Counted from the first letter of the stretch, positions 1-9,849 are shown. The stretch is 64,000 bases of DNA from Echinicola rosea (GCF_005281475.1 NZ_CP040106.1:1307501-1371500); one strand, 5' to 3'. Notes: generated by a model from the letters alone, not told the origin. Numbers and translations: made by a program.

Positions 1-475
1 TATTGAGACAATCTTCCCCGCTGCGGCGGGGAGGTTAGGTGGGGTTATTTTGGAGCAAAGAGAAACACAATAGGATTTTAGTAAATGACTAGCGATTACA
101 ATAATTGATAATGAAAACTAATATTAATCCGGTCAACACCAATCAGGGAAGTACATTGAGTCTTGGACCTAGGACTGGTAAGCATGGAGTTGCTCACTCC
201 AATAAGCAGTTCCTAATTCCTGTGCTGAGCGTGCTCCCATTTTACCGCCCCAATTTCATGCTCCCAATATCCCTTTCCAAGTAGATAATATCCCTATTCA
301 GGTGCAATGTAAGCTTTTCAGCAGGATAGTTCAGGAAGGTTTGGTTACCTTATTAAGTAACTTTACATCAGCAAATTGGGGAAAACCGAGGCTTTGAATA
401 GGTTTTTTCCTTCTTGTTAGATTAACCGTGGTGGAGTGCTTATGGCAAATACCAAAAACCTAAAATTAACTGAAA
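1..475. other. Left-edge intergenic region with repeat fragments
   Basis: No gene is supported here. The stretch holds a GC hairpin at 15-32 (tccccgctgcggcgggga) followed by gttaggtggggtt. The same layout of a palindrome followed by gttagg.ggggtt recurs near 2394-2425. A 44-bp block at 111-154 is repeated almost exactly at 2339-2379. A short ORF at 436-651 overlaps the start of the pectate lyase in another frame and looks spurious. No clear promoter for the pectate lyase was found. Confidence 0.5.
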
Positions 476-2194
476 ATGATATCGATAAAAAAGAAGTCTT
501 TTTGGCAGAAGAGCATATTTATGATGGGCGCTGCTGCCCTAATGAGTGCAGAGGCCTTTGCCCAATATCCGGAAATCCCTCCGGCCTTGCAGGCCAAAAC
601 AGATTCTATCATGGCTTTGGAAGAGGCGAGATTGGACAAGGTATGGGATGAAATTTATCCGACCATCCAGCAGGAAGCCACAGAAGGTAGGCCTTATATG
701 CGCTGGGCTTCTTATCCCAAAGATTTTGTCAAGGCCGATATTCCTGCGTTTCCAGGGGCAGAAGGTGGTGGAGCTTTCACGCCGGGAGGACGAGGAGGAA
801 AAGTCTTTGTCGTGACGAGTTTGGCCGATAGCGGCCCCGGCACCCTACGGGAAGCTTGCGAAGCAGGCGGTGCCAGGACCATCGTCTTCAATGTGGCCGG
901 CATTATCCAATTGGAAAAGCCCATCAGCCTACGGGCACCTTATGTCACCATTGCAGGTCAGACTGCCCCGGGAGATGGGATTTGTGTGGCAGGTGAAACC
1001 TTTGCTGTGGATACGCACGACGTGATCATCCGGCACATGCGATTCCGAAGAGGCGCTACGGATGTCACGCGCAGGGACGACGCCCTGAGCGGTGATCCTA
1101 TGGGTAATGTCATCATCGACCATTGCTCGGTGAGCTGGGGATTGGACGAAAATATCTCCCTGTACCGTAACATGTTCAAGGCAAATGAAAATTCCGATCG
1201 TGAAAAGTTGCCAGCTGCCAATATTACCATTCAGAATACCATTTCGTCCGAAGGATTGGATACCTATAACCACGCTTTTGGCAGCACCATTGGCGGGCTG
1301 AACAGCACTTTTATCAGAAACCTCTGGGCCAATAACATCTCCCGAAACCCTTCCGTGGGCATGTACGGAGACTTTACCTTCGTCAATAATGTACTGTTCA
1401 ACTGGTGGAACCGGTCCGTGGATGGCGGCGATTACCGTTCCCTGTTCAATATCATCAACAATTATTACAAACCGGGGCCGATGACACCTGAAGGCAAACC
1501 CATCAGCTACCGGATCATCAAACCGGAATCCGGTTACTTGGATCCCAAGACTTTTGGTAGAGCATATGTGGAGGGAAATTTCGTAGAAGGCAATCCACAG
1601 GTGACCGCAGACAACTGGGACGGTGGTGTGCAGCCCGGTGATCTCAGCCCTTCAGAGAGGGAAGAGCACTTTGCCTATATGCGCCAATCCAAGCCATTCG
1701 AAATGGCACCGCTCCACATCATGGCCGCCAAGGAAGCCTATGGCTTTGTGTTGGAAAATGCAGGAGCCATTTTGCCCAAAAGGGATGCGGTGGACCAGCG
1801 GATCGTCAAAACCGTGAAAACGGGTAAAATCAATGCGCCGGAAGGAATGGAAATGGAAATCGGTGCTGAATTTATCAATAGGAGACTACCCATAGATTCC
1901 TATAAAAAAGGCATCATTGTTCATCCCGACCAAGTTGGAGGTTATCCAGAATACAAGGGGACTCCTTATCAGGAATCCGATGGTGATGGTATCCCAGATG
2001 CTTGGGAGGAGAAATACGGCCTCGATCCCAATGATCCTTCTGACGCCAATGCCGACCTCAATGGTGATGGCTATACCAACCTCGAAAAATACCTGAACGG
2101 CATCGATCCTACCAAAACGGTAGATTGGACCATCTGGGAGAACAATCATGACACATTATTGGAAAAGGCCAAGAACGGTGGACTTTTACAATAG
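476..2194 (+). CDS. Secreted pectate lyase, PL1 family, with C-terminal Ca-binding repeat
   Basis: A 572-residue secreted pectate lyase of polysaccharide lyase family 1, expected to cleave alpha-1,4-galacturonan by beta-elimination outside the inner membrane. A signal peptide runs to about residue 29 (hydrophobic core, then AFA before Gln30). The parallel beta-helix starts near residue 90 with the typical AFPGAEGGG opening and includes RRDDALSGD and IDHCSVSWGLDE, the acidic calcium and substrate region of the family. The last 75 residues hold DGDGIPD and NGDGYTN, calcium-binding loops of the thrombospondin type-3/dockerin kind, often found in Bacteroidota secreted enzymes. It is the first gene of a long same-strand pectin locus. 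The ATG at 476 gives a complete signal peptide. The family call is firm; exact substrate (homogalacturonan or rhamnogalacturonan-II backbone) is inferred. Confidence 0.9.
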   Translation: MISIKKKSFWQKSIFMMGAAALMSAEAFAQYPEIPPALQAKTDSIMALEEARLDKVWDEIYPTIQQEATEGRPYMRWASYPKDFVKADIPAFPGAEGGGAFTPGGRGGKVFVVTSLADSGPGTLREACEAGGARTIVFNVAGIIQLEKPISLRAPYVTIAGQTAPGDGICVAGETFAVDTHDVIIRHMRFRRGATDVTRRDDALSGDPMGNVIIDHCSVSWGLDENISLYRNMFKANENSDREKLPAANITIQNTISSEGLDTYNHAFGSTIGGLNSTFIRNLWANNISRNPSVGMYGDFTFVNNVLFNWWNRSVDGGDYRSLFNIINNYYKPGPMTPEGKPISYRIIKPESGYLDPKTFGRAYVEGNFVEGNPQVTADNWDGGVQPGDLSPSEREEHFAYMRQSKPFEMAPLHIMAAKEAYGFVLENAGAILPKRDAVDQRIVKTVKTGKINAPEGMEMEIGAEFINRRLPIDSYKKGIIVHPDQVGGYPEYKGTPYQESDGDGIPDAWEEKYGLDPNDPSDANADLNGDGYTNLEKYLNGIDPTKTVDWTIWENNHDTLLEKAKNGGLLQ

Positions 2195-2338
2195 TAGTTT
2201 AGATGAAAGAGGAAAGAACCAAGAAGAAAGAGTTGGGTTGTGCTGGGTCTCTGCCCCAGCACGGGCAAGTTTTGAGTCTCTGACTCAATTAAGCTGTTCC
2301 AGATTTGTAACCTTACCAGTTATTACCATATTTAATAA

Positions 2339-2425
2339 TGAAAACTAATTCATCCGGTCAACACTAATCAGAGAAGTACAGAAAGAGATTCCTCTCCTTT
2401 TAGGGGAGGTTAGGAGGGGTTTTAT
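2339..2425. repeat. Intergenic repeat shared with the left edge
   Basis: Positions 2339-2379 match 111-154 with few differences (core tccggtcaacac.aatcag.ga). They are followed at 2394-2425 by a weak hairpin and gttaggaggggtt, paralleling 15-45. This shows a dispersed intergenic unit duplicated on both sides of the pectate lyase gene. No coding content. Confidence 0.7.
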
Positions 2426-2433
2426 CTTACACT

Positions 2434-2481
2434 GTTCGGGATTTGTAATCCCGAACAAACACTACTGAGGATTTAAAATCC
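2434..2481. repeat. Pair of perfect palindromes upstream of DUF3826 gene
   Basis: GTTCGGGATT-TGT-AATCCCGAAC (2434-2456) is a perfect 10-bp stem with a 3-nt loop. A second palindrome, GGATTTAAAATCC, follows at 2469-2481. Both keep a TTnnAA-type centre flanked by GATT/AATC and belong to the palindrome family scattered through this locus. They lie just before the gene at 2507, so they would sit in the leader or between genes of a transcript. Confidence 0.8.
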
Positions 2482-2506
2482 CCTTCAAACAAAAAATCAA
2501 ATTAAC

Positions 2507-3166
2507 ATGAAAACGAACATAACATCATTTCTTTTTGCCGCCATGATGATCATGGCAATGTCATCGGCAGTACAGGCCCAGGACTTTGATCCTGAATACG
2601 TAAAAGTAACCAATGAAAGGGCCCGTAAGATCGTGGACAATATGGATATTACCGATGCCGGAAAAGCCGATAGGGTGACCGATTATATTGCGAAGCAGTA
2701 CCGAAATCTCAGCCTGATCCATGATGAGCGCGACACGCAGATCGATGCGGCCAAGGAAATGTATGAAGGCAAGAAGCAGGAAAAGAAAATCAAAAAAGCC
2801 GAAAAGAAGGCCAATAAGGCCATGGGCAAATTGCACAAAAAATACTTGGGGCAGCTTTCCTCTGAACTGACCGATAAGCAGGTGGAACAGGTAAAGGATG
2901 GCATGACCTATAATGTGGCTCCCAACACGTTCAAGGTCTATCAGGAGATGATCCCCGACCTTAACGAAGCACAGCAGGACAAAATCTGGGATTGGCTGGT
3001 GGAGGCCCGGGAGCATGCCATGGACGCAGGATCTTCCCACGCCAAGCATGCTTGGTTTGGAAAGTACAAAGGTAAAATCAACAATTACCTGTCTGACTTA
3101 GGCTATGATTTGAAACAAGCCGAAAAGGAGATGTTTGAGCGCAAAAAAGCAGCCAGCAATCAATAG
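2507..3166 (+). CDS. Secreted DUF3826 protein of pectin locus
   Basis: A 219-residue secreted protein resembling the DUF3826 family, which is recurrent in Bacteroidota pectin and rhamnogalacturonan loci and has no established activity that I know of. Residues 1-24 form a signal peptide (cleavage near VQAQ). The rest is helical and highly charged, with a Lys-rich stretch near residues 86-105 (EKKIKKAEKKANKAMGK) and a C-terminal helix rich in Lys and Glu. There are no transmembrane segments after the signal and no catalytic motif I recognise. Its stop codon is directly followed by the GTG start of the next gene, so the two are probably translated together. It could be a binding or chaperone-like helper of the beta-helix protein next door; that is only inference. 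Confidence 0.75.
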   Translation: MKTNITSFLFAAMMIMAMSSAVQAQDFDPEYVKVTNERARKIVDNMDITDAGKADRVTDYIAKQYRNLSLIHDERDTQIDAAKEMYEGKKQEKKIKKAEKKANKAMGKLHKKYLGQLSSELTDKQVEQVKDGMTYNVAPNTFKVYQEMIPDLNEAQQDKIWDWLVEAREHAMDAGSSHAKHAWFGKYKGKINNYLSDLGYDLKQAEKEMFERKKAASNQ

Positions 3167-6100
3167 GTGAAAATTACAGTGAAGCAGTTTAATAGTAAAA
3201 ATAAAAGGTTGATAGGAATTCAAAATTCTGGAAGAAGGTTCTTCCAGAATTTTGTGGTACTTGGCCTGTTGGTCCTTTGGCCGTGTTTGGTCATGGCACG
3301 GCAGGATCAGAACCCCATTAGCCGCCAAGATGACCGTCTTCATTATAAAAAAGATGAAAGAGGAAACAGGATAGTTGATTTTTCTTACTGTGGCTTTCGG
3401 GCCAGTGAGGAAGGTATTCCCAGTATTCCTGCAAAGGTGGTGTTAAGCCCATCAGAGGGGGACATGACGCAACGTATCCAATCCGCACTGGACTATACTG
3501 GGCAGTTGCCTGCTGATAAGAATGGCTTTCGGGGAGCCGTGTTGCTGGAGCCGGGGACATATCAGGTGGGCGGGCAGTTGGTGTTTCGCCATTCAGGCGT
3601 GATCCTAAGGGGAAGCGGACAGGGAAAGACCACAGTGGTCGGCGCGGGCAAGACCCGAGAAACACTCATCAGGGTACTGGGAAAGGATGATCGCAGATTT
3701 GGTGATACCCTAAACATCACCAATGACTATGTTCCTGTCAATGCACAGGAAGTTAGGTTAGATGGTGAGATCGCCACTGGCCAAACGGTCTTGGTGGTGC
3801 GCCCATCGACCCAAGCGTGGATCGATACGCTTCAAATGGTGGATTTTGGCGGTGAAACCGGCTGGATCGGCTGGAAACCCGGCGGACATAACCAATATTG
3901 GGACAGGACAATAGCGAAAACCTCAGAAGGAATATTGTCCTTCGAAGTTCCTTTGACAACTGCCATTGACCAAAAATATGGTGGAGGATATGTGGTGACC
4001 TATCAGTGGCCAGGGAGAATAGAAAATGTGGGGATAGAAAACCTGACCATGCGATCTACCTATGATCAGGCAAACCCAAAGGATGAGGATCACCGGTGGT
4101 CGGCAATCTCGATGGAGAATGTTCAGGATGCTTGGGTGCGTCAAGTAGATTTCCGCCATTTTGCGGGATCTGCCGTGGCCATAAACCAAACCGGAAGGAG
4201 GATCACCGTGGAGGATTGCCGCTCGTTGGCTCCTGTGTCAGAAATAGGCGGTGAGCGCCGCAACACCTTTTTTACCGAAGGACAGCAGACCCTTTTCCAA
4301 CGCTGCTATTCCGAATTTGGCTACCATGATTTCAGCACCGGTCTGGCTACTGCAGGCCCCAATGCATTTGTGCAATGCAAAGCGTACTTGCCCCACAGTT
4401 TCAGCGGTGCCCAGCAGGGATGGGCCTCTGGAGTGCTGTTTGACATCGTGCGAATCGATGGTCATGCATTGGTTTTTGCGAACCGTATGCAAGAAGGCCG
4501 TGGTGCTGGATGGACTGCGGCCAACAGTGTCTTCTGGCAATGTGATGCGGCGGAAATCAGAAACTACAGTCCTCCTACCGCCCAAAACTGGGCCTTTGGT
4601 GCTTGGGCGCAATTTGAGGGTAATGGGCAGTGGGTCGAGACCAATAATCATGTCAATCCCCGCAGCCTTTACTATGCCCAGTTGGAAGACCGCTTGGGGG
4701 ATTTGCCCATGGATCCTTTTCTTATGCCAGTGGGCTCCGAACCAAGCAGCAGTCCAACGGTGGAACAAGCTGAAGAAATGACCATTTTGGCTAGGGAACC
4801 TTTATTGACCATGGAGGAGTGGATTCGACAAGCAGCGGAGAGAAACCCCATAGATACCAAGGCTTCGCAGGCTAAGGCCTTTTCCGATTTAAAAATTGAT
4901 ATAGAAAAAGCCGAAAAAACTACCGCTCCCCCTGTGGTGATCGAGAGTGGGAGGCTCACCTGGAATGGTCAGCTCCTCACCGGCCAGACCCAAACTGTCC
5001 AATGGTGGAGGGGAAGCCTGCGTCCACGGGATGTAGAGCGGGCACGCCCGCATGTAACACGGTTTGTACCGGGAAGGTACGGAACGGGTTATACAGACTT
5101 GATCCCTGAAGTAGTGGCCACCATGAAAGCGGAAGGCAGTGTAGCCCTGGATCACAATTATGGGCTGTGGTATGAGCGAAGAAGAGATGACCATGAGCGG
5201 GTCAGGAGACTTGATCCCGATGTATGGCCGCCGTTTTATGAGCAACCTTTTGCCCGTAGTGGACAAGGAGAAGCTTGGGACAGGCTAAGCAAATACGATC
5301 TGACCAAATTCAACCATTTCTACTGGAGCAGGCTGGATCAATTTGCCGATCTGGCGGAACAGGAAGGTATCCTGCTGATGCACCAAAATTACTTCCAGCA
5401 CAACATCCTAGAAGCAGGGGCCCATTGGGCGGATTCTCCTTGGCGAGCTGCCAACAACATCAATGATACTGGCTTCCCGGAGCCACCACCTTATGCAGGT
5501 GACAAACGGATCTTTATGGATGAATATTTCTATGATGTCGATCATCCGCAACGAAGGAATCTGCATCGGAAATTTATCCGGCAGTGTTTAGGGAATTTTG
5601 CAGATAATAGCAATGTGTTGCAGTTTACCAGTGCCGAATACACGGGGCCACTGCACTTTACGCAATTCTGGTTTGATGTGATCGGGGAATGGGAAGCGGA
5701 GACCGCAAACGATGCCCTGATCGCACTGAGTGCCACGAAAGATGTGCAGGATTCCATTTTGGCCGATCCGGTAAGGAGCAAGTTGGTGGATGTAATCGAC
5801 ATTCGCTATTGGCATCCTGCCGAGGAGGGCGATTATACACCGCAGGGAGGAAAACACATGGCACCTCGCCAGCACGCAAGAAAAATGAAGCAAGGCAAAG
5901 AGTCTCCAGAGGCCATTTACGAAGGTATCAGAAGGTACCGTAAAAAATTCCCCGAGAAAGCCGTCATTTATTCTACGCCAGCCGGTAGCCGGATGGGCTG
6001 GGCAGTGCTATTTGCGGGAGGTTCCTTGCCCAATTTACCCGAAGTGGATGAGCCGGCTTGGAAAGAAAGTTTGGCCACCATGAAACCAGTGGAAGAGGGC

Positions 6101-6334
6101 AGTGGGAATTGGTCGATGAAGAATGAAAAAGGAGATGTGTTGATCTATTGGTCATTAATGGATAAGGCCGGAAATACGGATTTTTCTGATCAAATTCCGG
6201 AAGATGGAGAATTGCTGGTCATCCACTCCGGAAGTGGGGAAATAATCAAAAGAGGGGTAAGCCCTAAAGAAATGAATACTGGTCTGTCGTTAGAAGTCGA
6301 AGGTCCCGTTGTCCTGTGGATTAAGGGGAAATAA
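3167..6334 (+). CDS. Large secreted right-handed beta-helix protein with DUF6298-like C-terminal half
   Basis: A 1,055-residue exported protein. The GTG start directly abuts the preceding stop codon. A hydrophobic segment near residues 28-44 (ending VMARQ) fits a signal peptide with an unusually long basic N-region. Residues about 60-500 look like a pectate-lyase-superfamily right-handed beta-helix (GAVLLEPGTYQVGG, GVILRGSGQGKT, then short repeated N/D-rich rungs). Residues about 595-1050 begin GRLTWNGQLLTGQ and contain WWRGSLRP, HNYGLWYERRRDDHERV and HQNYFQHNILEAGAHW. I associate this half with the DUF6298 family of polysaccharide-utilisation loci; its activity is unknown to me. Many Trp, His and Asp residues suggest a carbohydrate-active fold. 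Neighbours argue for a pectin substrate. The DUF assignment is from memory of the family and is moderate. Confidence 0.7.
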   Translation: MKITVKQFNSKNKRLIGIQNSGRRFFQNFVVLGLLVLWPCLVMARQDQNPISRQDDRLHYKKDERGNRIVDFSYCGFRASEEGIPSIPAKVVLSPSEGDMTQRIQSALDYTGQLPADKNGFRGAVLLEPGTYQVGGQLVFRHSGVILRGSGQGKTTVVGAGKTRETLIRVLGKDDRRFGDTLNITNDYVPVNAQEVRLDGEIATGQTVLVVRPSTQAWIDTLQMVDFGGETGWIGWKPGGHNQYWDRTIAKTSEGILSFEVPLTTAIDQKYGGGYVVTYQWPGRIENVGIENLTMRSTYDQANPKDEDHRWSAISMENVQDAWVRQVDFRHFAGSAVAINQTGRRITVEDCRSLAPVSEIGGERRNTFFTEGQQTLFQRCYSEFGYHDFSTGLATAGPNAFVQCKAYLPHSFSGAQQGWASGVLFDIVRIDGHALVFANRMQEGRGAGWTAANSVFWQCDAAEIRNYSPPTAQNWAFGAWAQFEGNGQWVETNNHVNPRSLYYAQLEDRLGDLPMDPFLMPVGSEPSSSPTVEQAEEMTILAREPLLTMEEWIRQAAERNPIDTKASQAKAFSDLKIDIEKAEKTTAPPVVIESGRLTWNGQLLTGQTQTVQWWRGSLRPRDVERARPHVTRFVPGRYGTGYTDLIPEVVATMKAEGSVALDHNYGLWYERRRDDHERVRRLDPDVWPPFYEQPFARSGQGEAWDRLSKYDLTKFNHFYWSRLDQFADLAEQEGILLMHQNYFQHNILEAGAHWADSPWRAANNINDTGFPEPPPYAGDKRIFMDEYFYDVDHPQRRNLHRKFIRQCLGNFADNSNVLQFTSAEYTGPLHFTQFWFDVIGEWEAETANDALIALSATKDVQDSILADPVRSKLVDVIDIRYWHPAEEGDYTPQGGKHMAPRQHARKMKQGKESPEAIYEGIRRYRKKFPEKAVIYSTPAGSRMGWAVLFAGGSLPNLPEVDEPAWKESLATMKPVEEGSGNWSMKNEKGDVLIYWSLMDKAGNTDFSDQIPEDGELLVIHSGSGEIIKRGVSPKEMNTGLSLEVEGPVVLWIKGK

Positions 6335-6486
6335 AGGAGGCATTTGTTGTCCCGTCGGCTGTGCGAGGGGACTAGCTAAAGTGGAGTCTAAAATTCAATT
6401 TTCATGGTGTAGGGGCAAAGACCCTGCACAACTGACATCATAACCTTAACGCATTGAAATATAAAAAACCTTTCAACAATTATACA

Positions 6487-7914
6487 ATGAAACGCAACAT
6501 CACACTAGGCATAGCAGCCCTTGTGCTAGGCACGCTACTAAGCTGTCAAAGCAACAAAACCGAAACCCAGACGGCCGCAAAGCCGGCTGAAGGGCCGAAG
6601 GGCTTACCTTTTTTAAAAGTGTCAGAAAACGACCGCTATTTTGTAACGACGAGCGGAGAACCGTTTTTTTGGCTGGGCGATACCGGATGGCTGTTGTTTA
6701 ACAAACTAAAGCGGGAAGAAGCTGTACAATATTTTGAGGACCGCAAAGAAAAAGGCTACAATGTCATTCAAGTGATGGTACTACATACCCTCGGTGCGGT
6801 CAATGCGTATGGAGACAGTGCCTTGGTCAACCAAAATGTGGCTACGCCACTGACCCATCCGGGAAGTGATTTCTCGGATTCCGTGGCCTATGATTTTTGG
6901 GATCACATAGATTATTTGGTGCGAGAGGCGGAGAAAAAAGGCATCTATATGGCCATGGTACCCGTTTGGGGCTCCAATGTCAAAGATGGCGCTGTGACCG
7001 TGGAGGAGGCAAGCAAATATGCCAAATTCCTGACCCTACGCTATAAAGATCGTCCCAATGTGATCTGGCTTAATGGTGGTGATACCTTTGGCAACGAACA
7101 TACAGATGTTTGGAATGCCATTGGTGAGACCTTGGACAAGAATGACAAAAACCACTTGATTACTTTTCACCCGAGAGGGAGAATGCAGTCTTCAGACTGG
7201 TTTGCCGATGCGCCTTGGATGGACTTTCACATGTTCCAGTCAGGCCACCGCCGGTATGATCAAGATGATACTGAAAGGGCCTATGGCGAGGACAATTGGA
7301 AATATGTCCAAGCGGATTACAAACTGGAACGTAAGATGCCGACGGTGGATGGAGAGCCTTCCTACGAAGGGATTCCAGAGGGGCTCCATGATCCTGAAGA
7401 AGGGTTTTGGGATGCGGATGCGGTAAGAAGATATGCCTACTGGGCGGTTTTCTCGGGAGCAGCAGGCCACACTTACGGCCATAGTGCAGTGATGCAAATG
7501 CACCGTCCCCAAGATGGCGAAGTGGGTGCCTATGGCAATACCAAGCTCTGGACCGATGCCCTCAATGACCCAGGAGCCAAGCAGATGCACTACCTGAAAG
7601 ACCTTATCCTCCAATTTCCCTACCTGGAACGCGTTCCAGATCAATCTTTGATCGCCAACCAAGGTGAACGCCACGATCACCTGGCCGCCACACGGGGAGA
7701 AAATTATGCCCTTATCTACACCTATACCGGCAGACCTATCCAAGTAAACATGGAAGTAGTCAAAGGTGAAAAAGCCACGGCAAGCTGGTTTAACCCAAGA
7801 AATGGTGAAATGACCAAAATTGGAGAAGTGGATGCCAAGGGCGTTCAGGAGTTTAAGCCGGACGGGAAAGTGCAGGATGGCAACGACTGGGTCTTGGTGT
7901 TAAATTACAAGTGA
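6487..7914 (+). CDS. GH140-type apiosidase-like lipoprotein (DUF4038)
   Basis: A 475-residue lipoprotein of the DUF4038/GH140 type. The ATG at 6487 is chosen over an upstream in-frame TTG at 6454, because it starts a compact lipoprotein signal (MKRNITLG... LLSCQSN, lipobox Cys near residue 20). The TIM-barrel domain follows, with FFWLGDTGW near the N-terminus, WLNGGD near residue 193 and VDGEPSYE near residue 286. Their Asp and Glu match the expected acid/base and nucleophile positions of GH140. A small C-terminal beta domain (about 390-475) resembles the putative collagen-binding domain paired with DUF4038. The characterised GH140 enzyme releases oligosaccharide at D-apiose in rhamnogalacturonan II, so this gene is the best pointer to RG-II as a substrate. 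Family assignment is strong; apiose specificity is inferred. Confidence 0.82.
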   Translation: MKRNITLGIAALVLGTLLSCQSNKTETQTAAKPAEGPKGLPFLKVSENDRYFVTTSGEPFFWLGDTGWLLFNKLKREEAVQYFEDRKEKGYNVIQVMVLHTLGAVNAYGDSALVNQNVATPLTHPGSDFSDSVAYDFWDHIDYLVREAEKKGIYMAMVPVWGSNVKDGAVTVEEASKYAKFLTLRYKDRPNVIWLNGGDTFGNEHTDVWNAIGETLDKNDKNHLITFHPRGRMQSSDWFADAPWMDFHMFQSGHRRYDQDDTERAYGEDNWKYVQADYKLERKMPTVDGEPSYEGIPEGLHDPEEGFWDADAVRRYAYWAVFSGAAGHTYGHSAVMQMHRPQDGEVGAYGNTKLWTDALNDPGAKQMHYLKDLILQFPYLERVPDQSLIANQGERHDHLAATRGENYALIYTYTGRPIQVNMEVVKGEKATASWFNPRNGEMTKIGEVDAKGVQEFKPDGKVQDGNDWVLVLNYK

Positions 7915-8013
7915 GAGTAGTGAGTCATGAGTACTGAGATGTGAGTCTTGAGATTTGAGACTCTTAAGCTGTACGGGATTTGGATATCCGAGCCAATTCA
8001 TGAGGCTCACCTG

Positions 8014-8084
8014 TTCTGGATTTGTAATCCCGATGTTTGGGATTTGTAATCCCGAACCAACAATAATGGGGATTTGAAATCCCC
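8014..8084. repeat. Three tandem palindromes upstream of GH28 gene
   Basis: A cluster of GATT..AATC palindromes: an imperfect one at about 8014-8034, gtttgggatttgtaatcccgaac at about 8035-8057 (two mismatched outer pairs), and perfect GGGGATTTGAAATCCCC at 8068-8084. A decayed copy lies at about 7972-7998. They fill the space between the GH140-type and GH28 genes and end about 20 bp before the GH28 start. Confidence 0.75.
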
Positions 8085-8105
8085 AACTACCTATCAAAAT
8101 AACCT

Positions 8106-9680
8106 ATGAAAAGAATAACAAAATTACTGTTTGTAATAGGCCTTTTTGCCTTCAGTCAATCGTTGACTGCGGCGAATTCGGGCTGGACGAATATTTTGGA
8201 TGTTGGTGGCAACAACGAAGGACAGCTTTGTACGGAAGCCATCCAAAGTGCCATTGACAAAGCCGCTGAGAAAGGAGGGGGTACACTTTATTTTCCTGCT
8301 GGCGATTACCTTAGCGGTGCCATTCACATGAAAAGCAATACCACCCTTCACTTGGATGCAGGAGCGGTGTTGCGGTTCTCTACCAATTTTGATCACTATT
8401 TGCCGTTTGTGCAGATGCGTTGGGAAGGAACGGTGATGAACAATTTCTCCCCATTGATCTATGCCTATGAGGCAGAAAACATCACCATTACTGGGCGCGG
8501 AAAAATAGACGGCCAAGGCAAGGACTGGTGGATGGAAATGTACCGTATCCATGAAGCAGATCCCGAAACCCTCCAAGAGAGTAAGTACCAAAAAATGTGG
8601 ACAGCAGCCAATGAAGGGCTGGAGACTTCTCCCAATTACCAAAAAACCATGCGGCTGAAGTTTTTCAGGCCACCATTGATCCAACCTTTCCGCTGCAAAA
8701 ATGTACGCATCGAGGGTGTGACCATTGTCAATTCCCCTTTTTGGACGGTAAATCCGGCTTTTTGTGACAATGTCACCATAACCGGGGTGACCATCGAAAA
8801 CCCACCTTCACCCAATACAGACGGCATTAACCCCACTTCATGCCGAAATGTGCACATCTCTGACAGCCATATTAGTGTGGGTGATGACTGTATCACCATC
8901 AAATCCGGTCGGGACATTGATGGCCGCAAGTGGGATACTCCGACCGAAAATGTCACCATCACCAACTGCACCATGCTGAGTGGACATGGTGGTGTGGTCA
9001 TCGGAAGTGAGGTTTCGGGAAGCATCCGTAAAGTAACGATCTCCAATTGTGTCTTTGATGGCACCGACAGGGGAATCCGGTTGAAAGCTGCCCGAGGCCG
9101 CGGTGGGGTGGTCGAAGAAATCCGGGTGGACAATGTGGTCATGAAAGACATCCAATTGGAAGCGATCGTGATGAACCTCTTTTATGATAAAAACACCAAA
9201 GAAGGCCCCGTAACGGAAGAGACACCCACTTTCCGCAATATCCATATTTCCAATGTCACGGGAAGTGAAATCAATGTGGCCGGAAAAATCCTTGGTATTC
9301 CTGAAATGCCCATCGACCAGATCAGCTTCTCCAATGTCAACATGGAAGCCAAAGAGGGAATTTCGATCCATACCGCTACCAATGTGGAACTGCATGATGT
9401 GCAAATCACCACAGGGATGGGACCATCTATAAGTGTGGAGGACACCGAAGGGGTCATCTTGGACAATATCAAAAGCCGCCGACCCCATGCCGATCGACCA
9501 GTAATCGAAATGACCAATGTCAGCAATGCATTGGTCACCAATAATTTTCCAATGGTCAGCACCCCGAATTTCCTGAAAATTACGGGTGAAAAGAGCATGG
9601 ATATTTTCATTCAAAACAATGAGTGGCACAATGTGACAGAGCCGGTGGTAAAGGGCGATGAGGTAGGAGAGATAAATTAG
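8106..9680 (+). CDS. Secreted GH28 polygalacturonase / rhamnogalacturonan hydrolase
   Basis: A 524-residue exported glycoside hydrolase of family 28, which hydrolyses galacturonan or the Rha-GalA backbone with inversion. A signal peptide covers about residues 1-23 (ends SLTAANS). The beta-helix carries all four GH28 signatures: NTDGINPTSC near residue 237, VGDDCITIKSG near 259, GHGGVVIGSE near 293 and RGIRLKAARGRGG near 322, including the three catalytic Asp residues and the His. The N-terminus (AIQSAIDKAAEKGGGTLYFPAGDY) is the usual pectate-lyase-superfamily entry. The extended C-terminal helix (to residue 524) is longer than in minimal fungal enzymes but normal for Bacteroidota. It lies between GH140 and GH43 genes. 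The choice between homogalacturonan and rhamnogalacturonan cannot be made from motifs alone. Confidence 0.92.
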   Translation: MKRITKLLFVIGLFAFSQSLTAANSGWTNILDVGGNNEGQLCTEAIQSAIDKAAEKGGGTLYFPAGDYLSGAIHMKSNTTLHLDAGAVLRFSTNFDHYLPFVQMRWEGTVMNNFSPLIYAYEAENITITGRGKIDGQGKDWWMEMYRIHEADPETLQESKYQKMWTAANEGLETSPNYQKTMRLKFFRPPLIQPFRCKNVRIEGVTIVNSPFWTVNPAFCDNVTITGVTIENPPSPNTDGINPTSCRNVHISDSHISVGDDCITIKSGRDIDGRKWDTPTENVTITNCTMLSGHGGVVIGSEVSGSIRKVTISNCVFDGTDRGIRLKAARGRGGVVEEIRVDNVVMKDIQLEAIVMNLFYDKNTKEGPVTEETPTFRNIHISNVTGSEINVAGKILGIPEMPIDQISFSNVNMEAKEGISIHTATNVELHDVQITTGMGPSISVEDTEGVILDNIKSRRPHADRPVIEMTNVSNALVTNNFPMVSTPNFLKITGEKSMDIFIQNNEWHNVTEPVVKGDEVGEIN

Positions 9681-9689
9681 TGTACAGGA

Positions 9690-9825
9690 GGCGAGACTGC
9701 TTCGCTCCACTATTGTACCGCTACCGATGACGTCCTTTATTTCATCTCGGTAGGAAGTATGACGAAGCAATCCCTTCTTCGGAACACAAGATTGCTTCTT
9801 CCCTTCGGTCATCGCAATGAAATAT
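9690..9825. repeat. Degenerate 'gcaatc/tcatcgcaatga' repeat
   Basis: The gap between GH28 and GH43 genes is made of repeated tgacgaagcaatccc / gattgcttcttcccttcggtcatcgcaatga modules, related to the cgtcattgcga...gtggcaa motif in the larger MITE-like elements elsewhere in the window. The module ends about 25 bp before the chosen GH43 start and adds a false N-terminal extension to that frame. Confidence 0.6.
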
Positions 9826-9849
9826 GGATTTCTTGAACAACTTATAGTG

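Noticed and set aside
4238..4781. Two 176-residue frames opposite and alongside the beta-helix gene
   Set aside because: They are shadows of a long gene with clear domains and codon pattern in the main frame.
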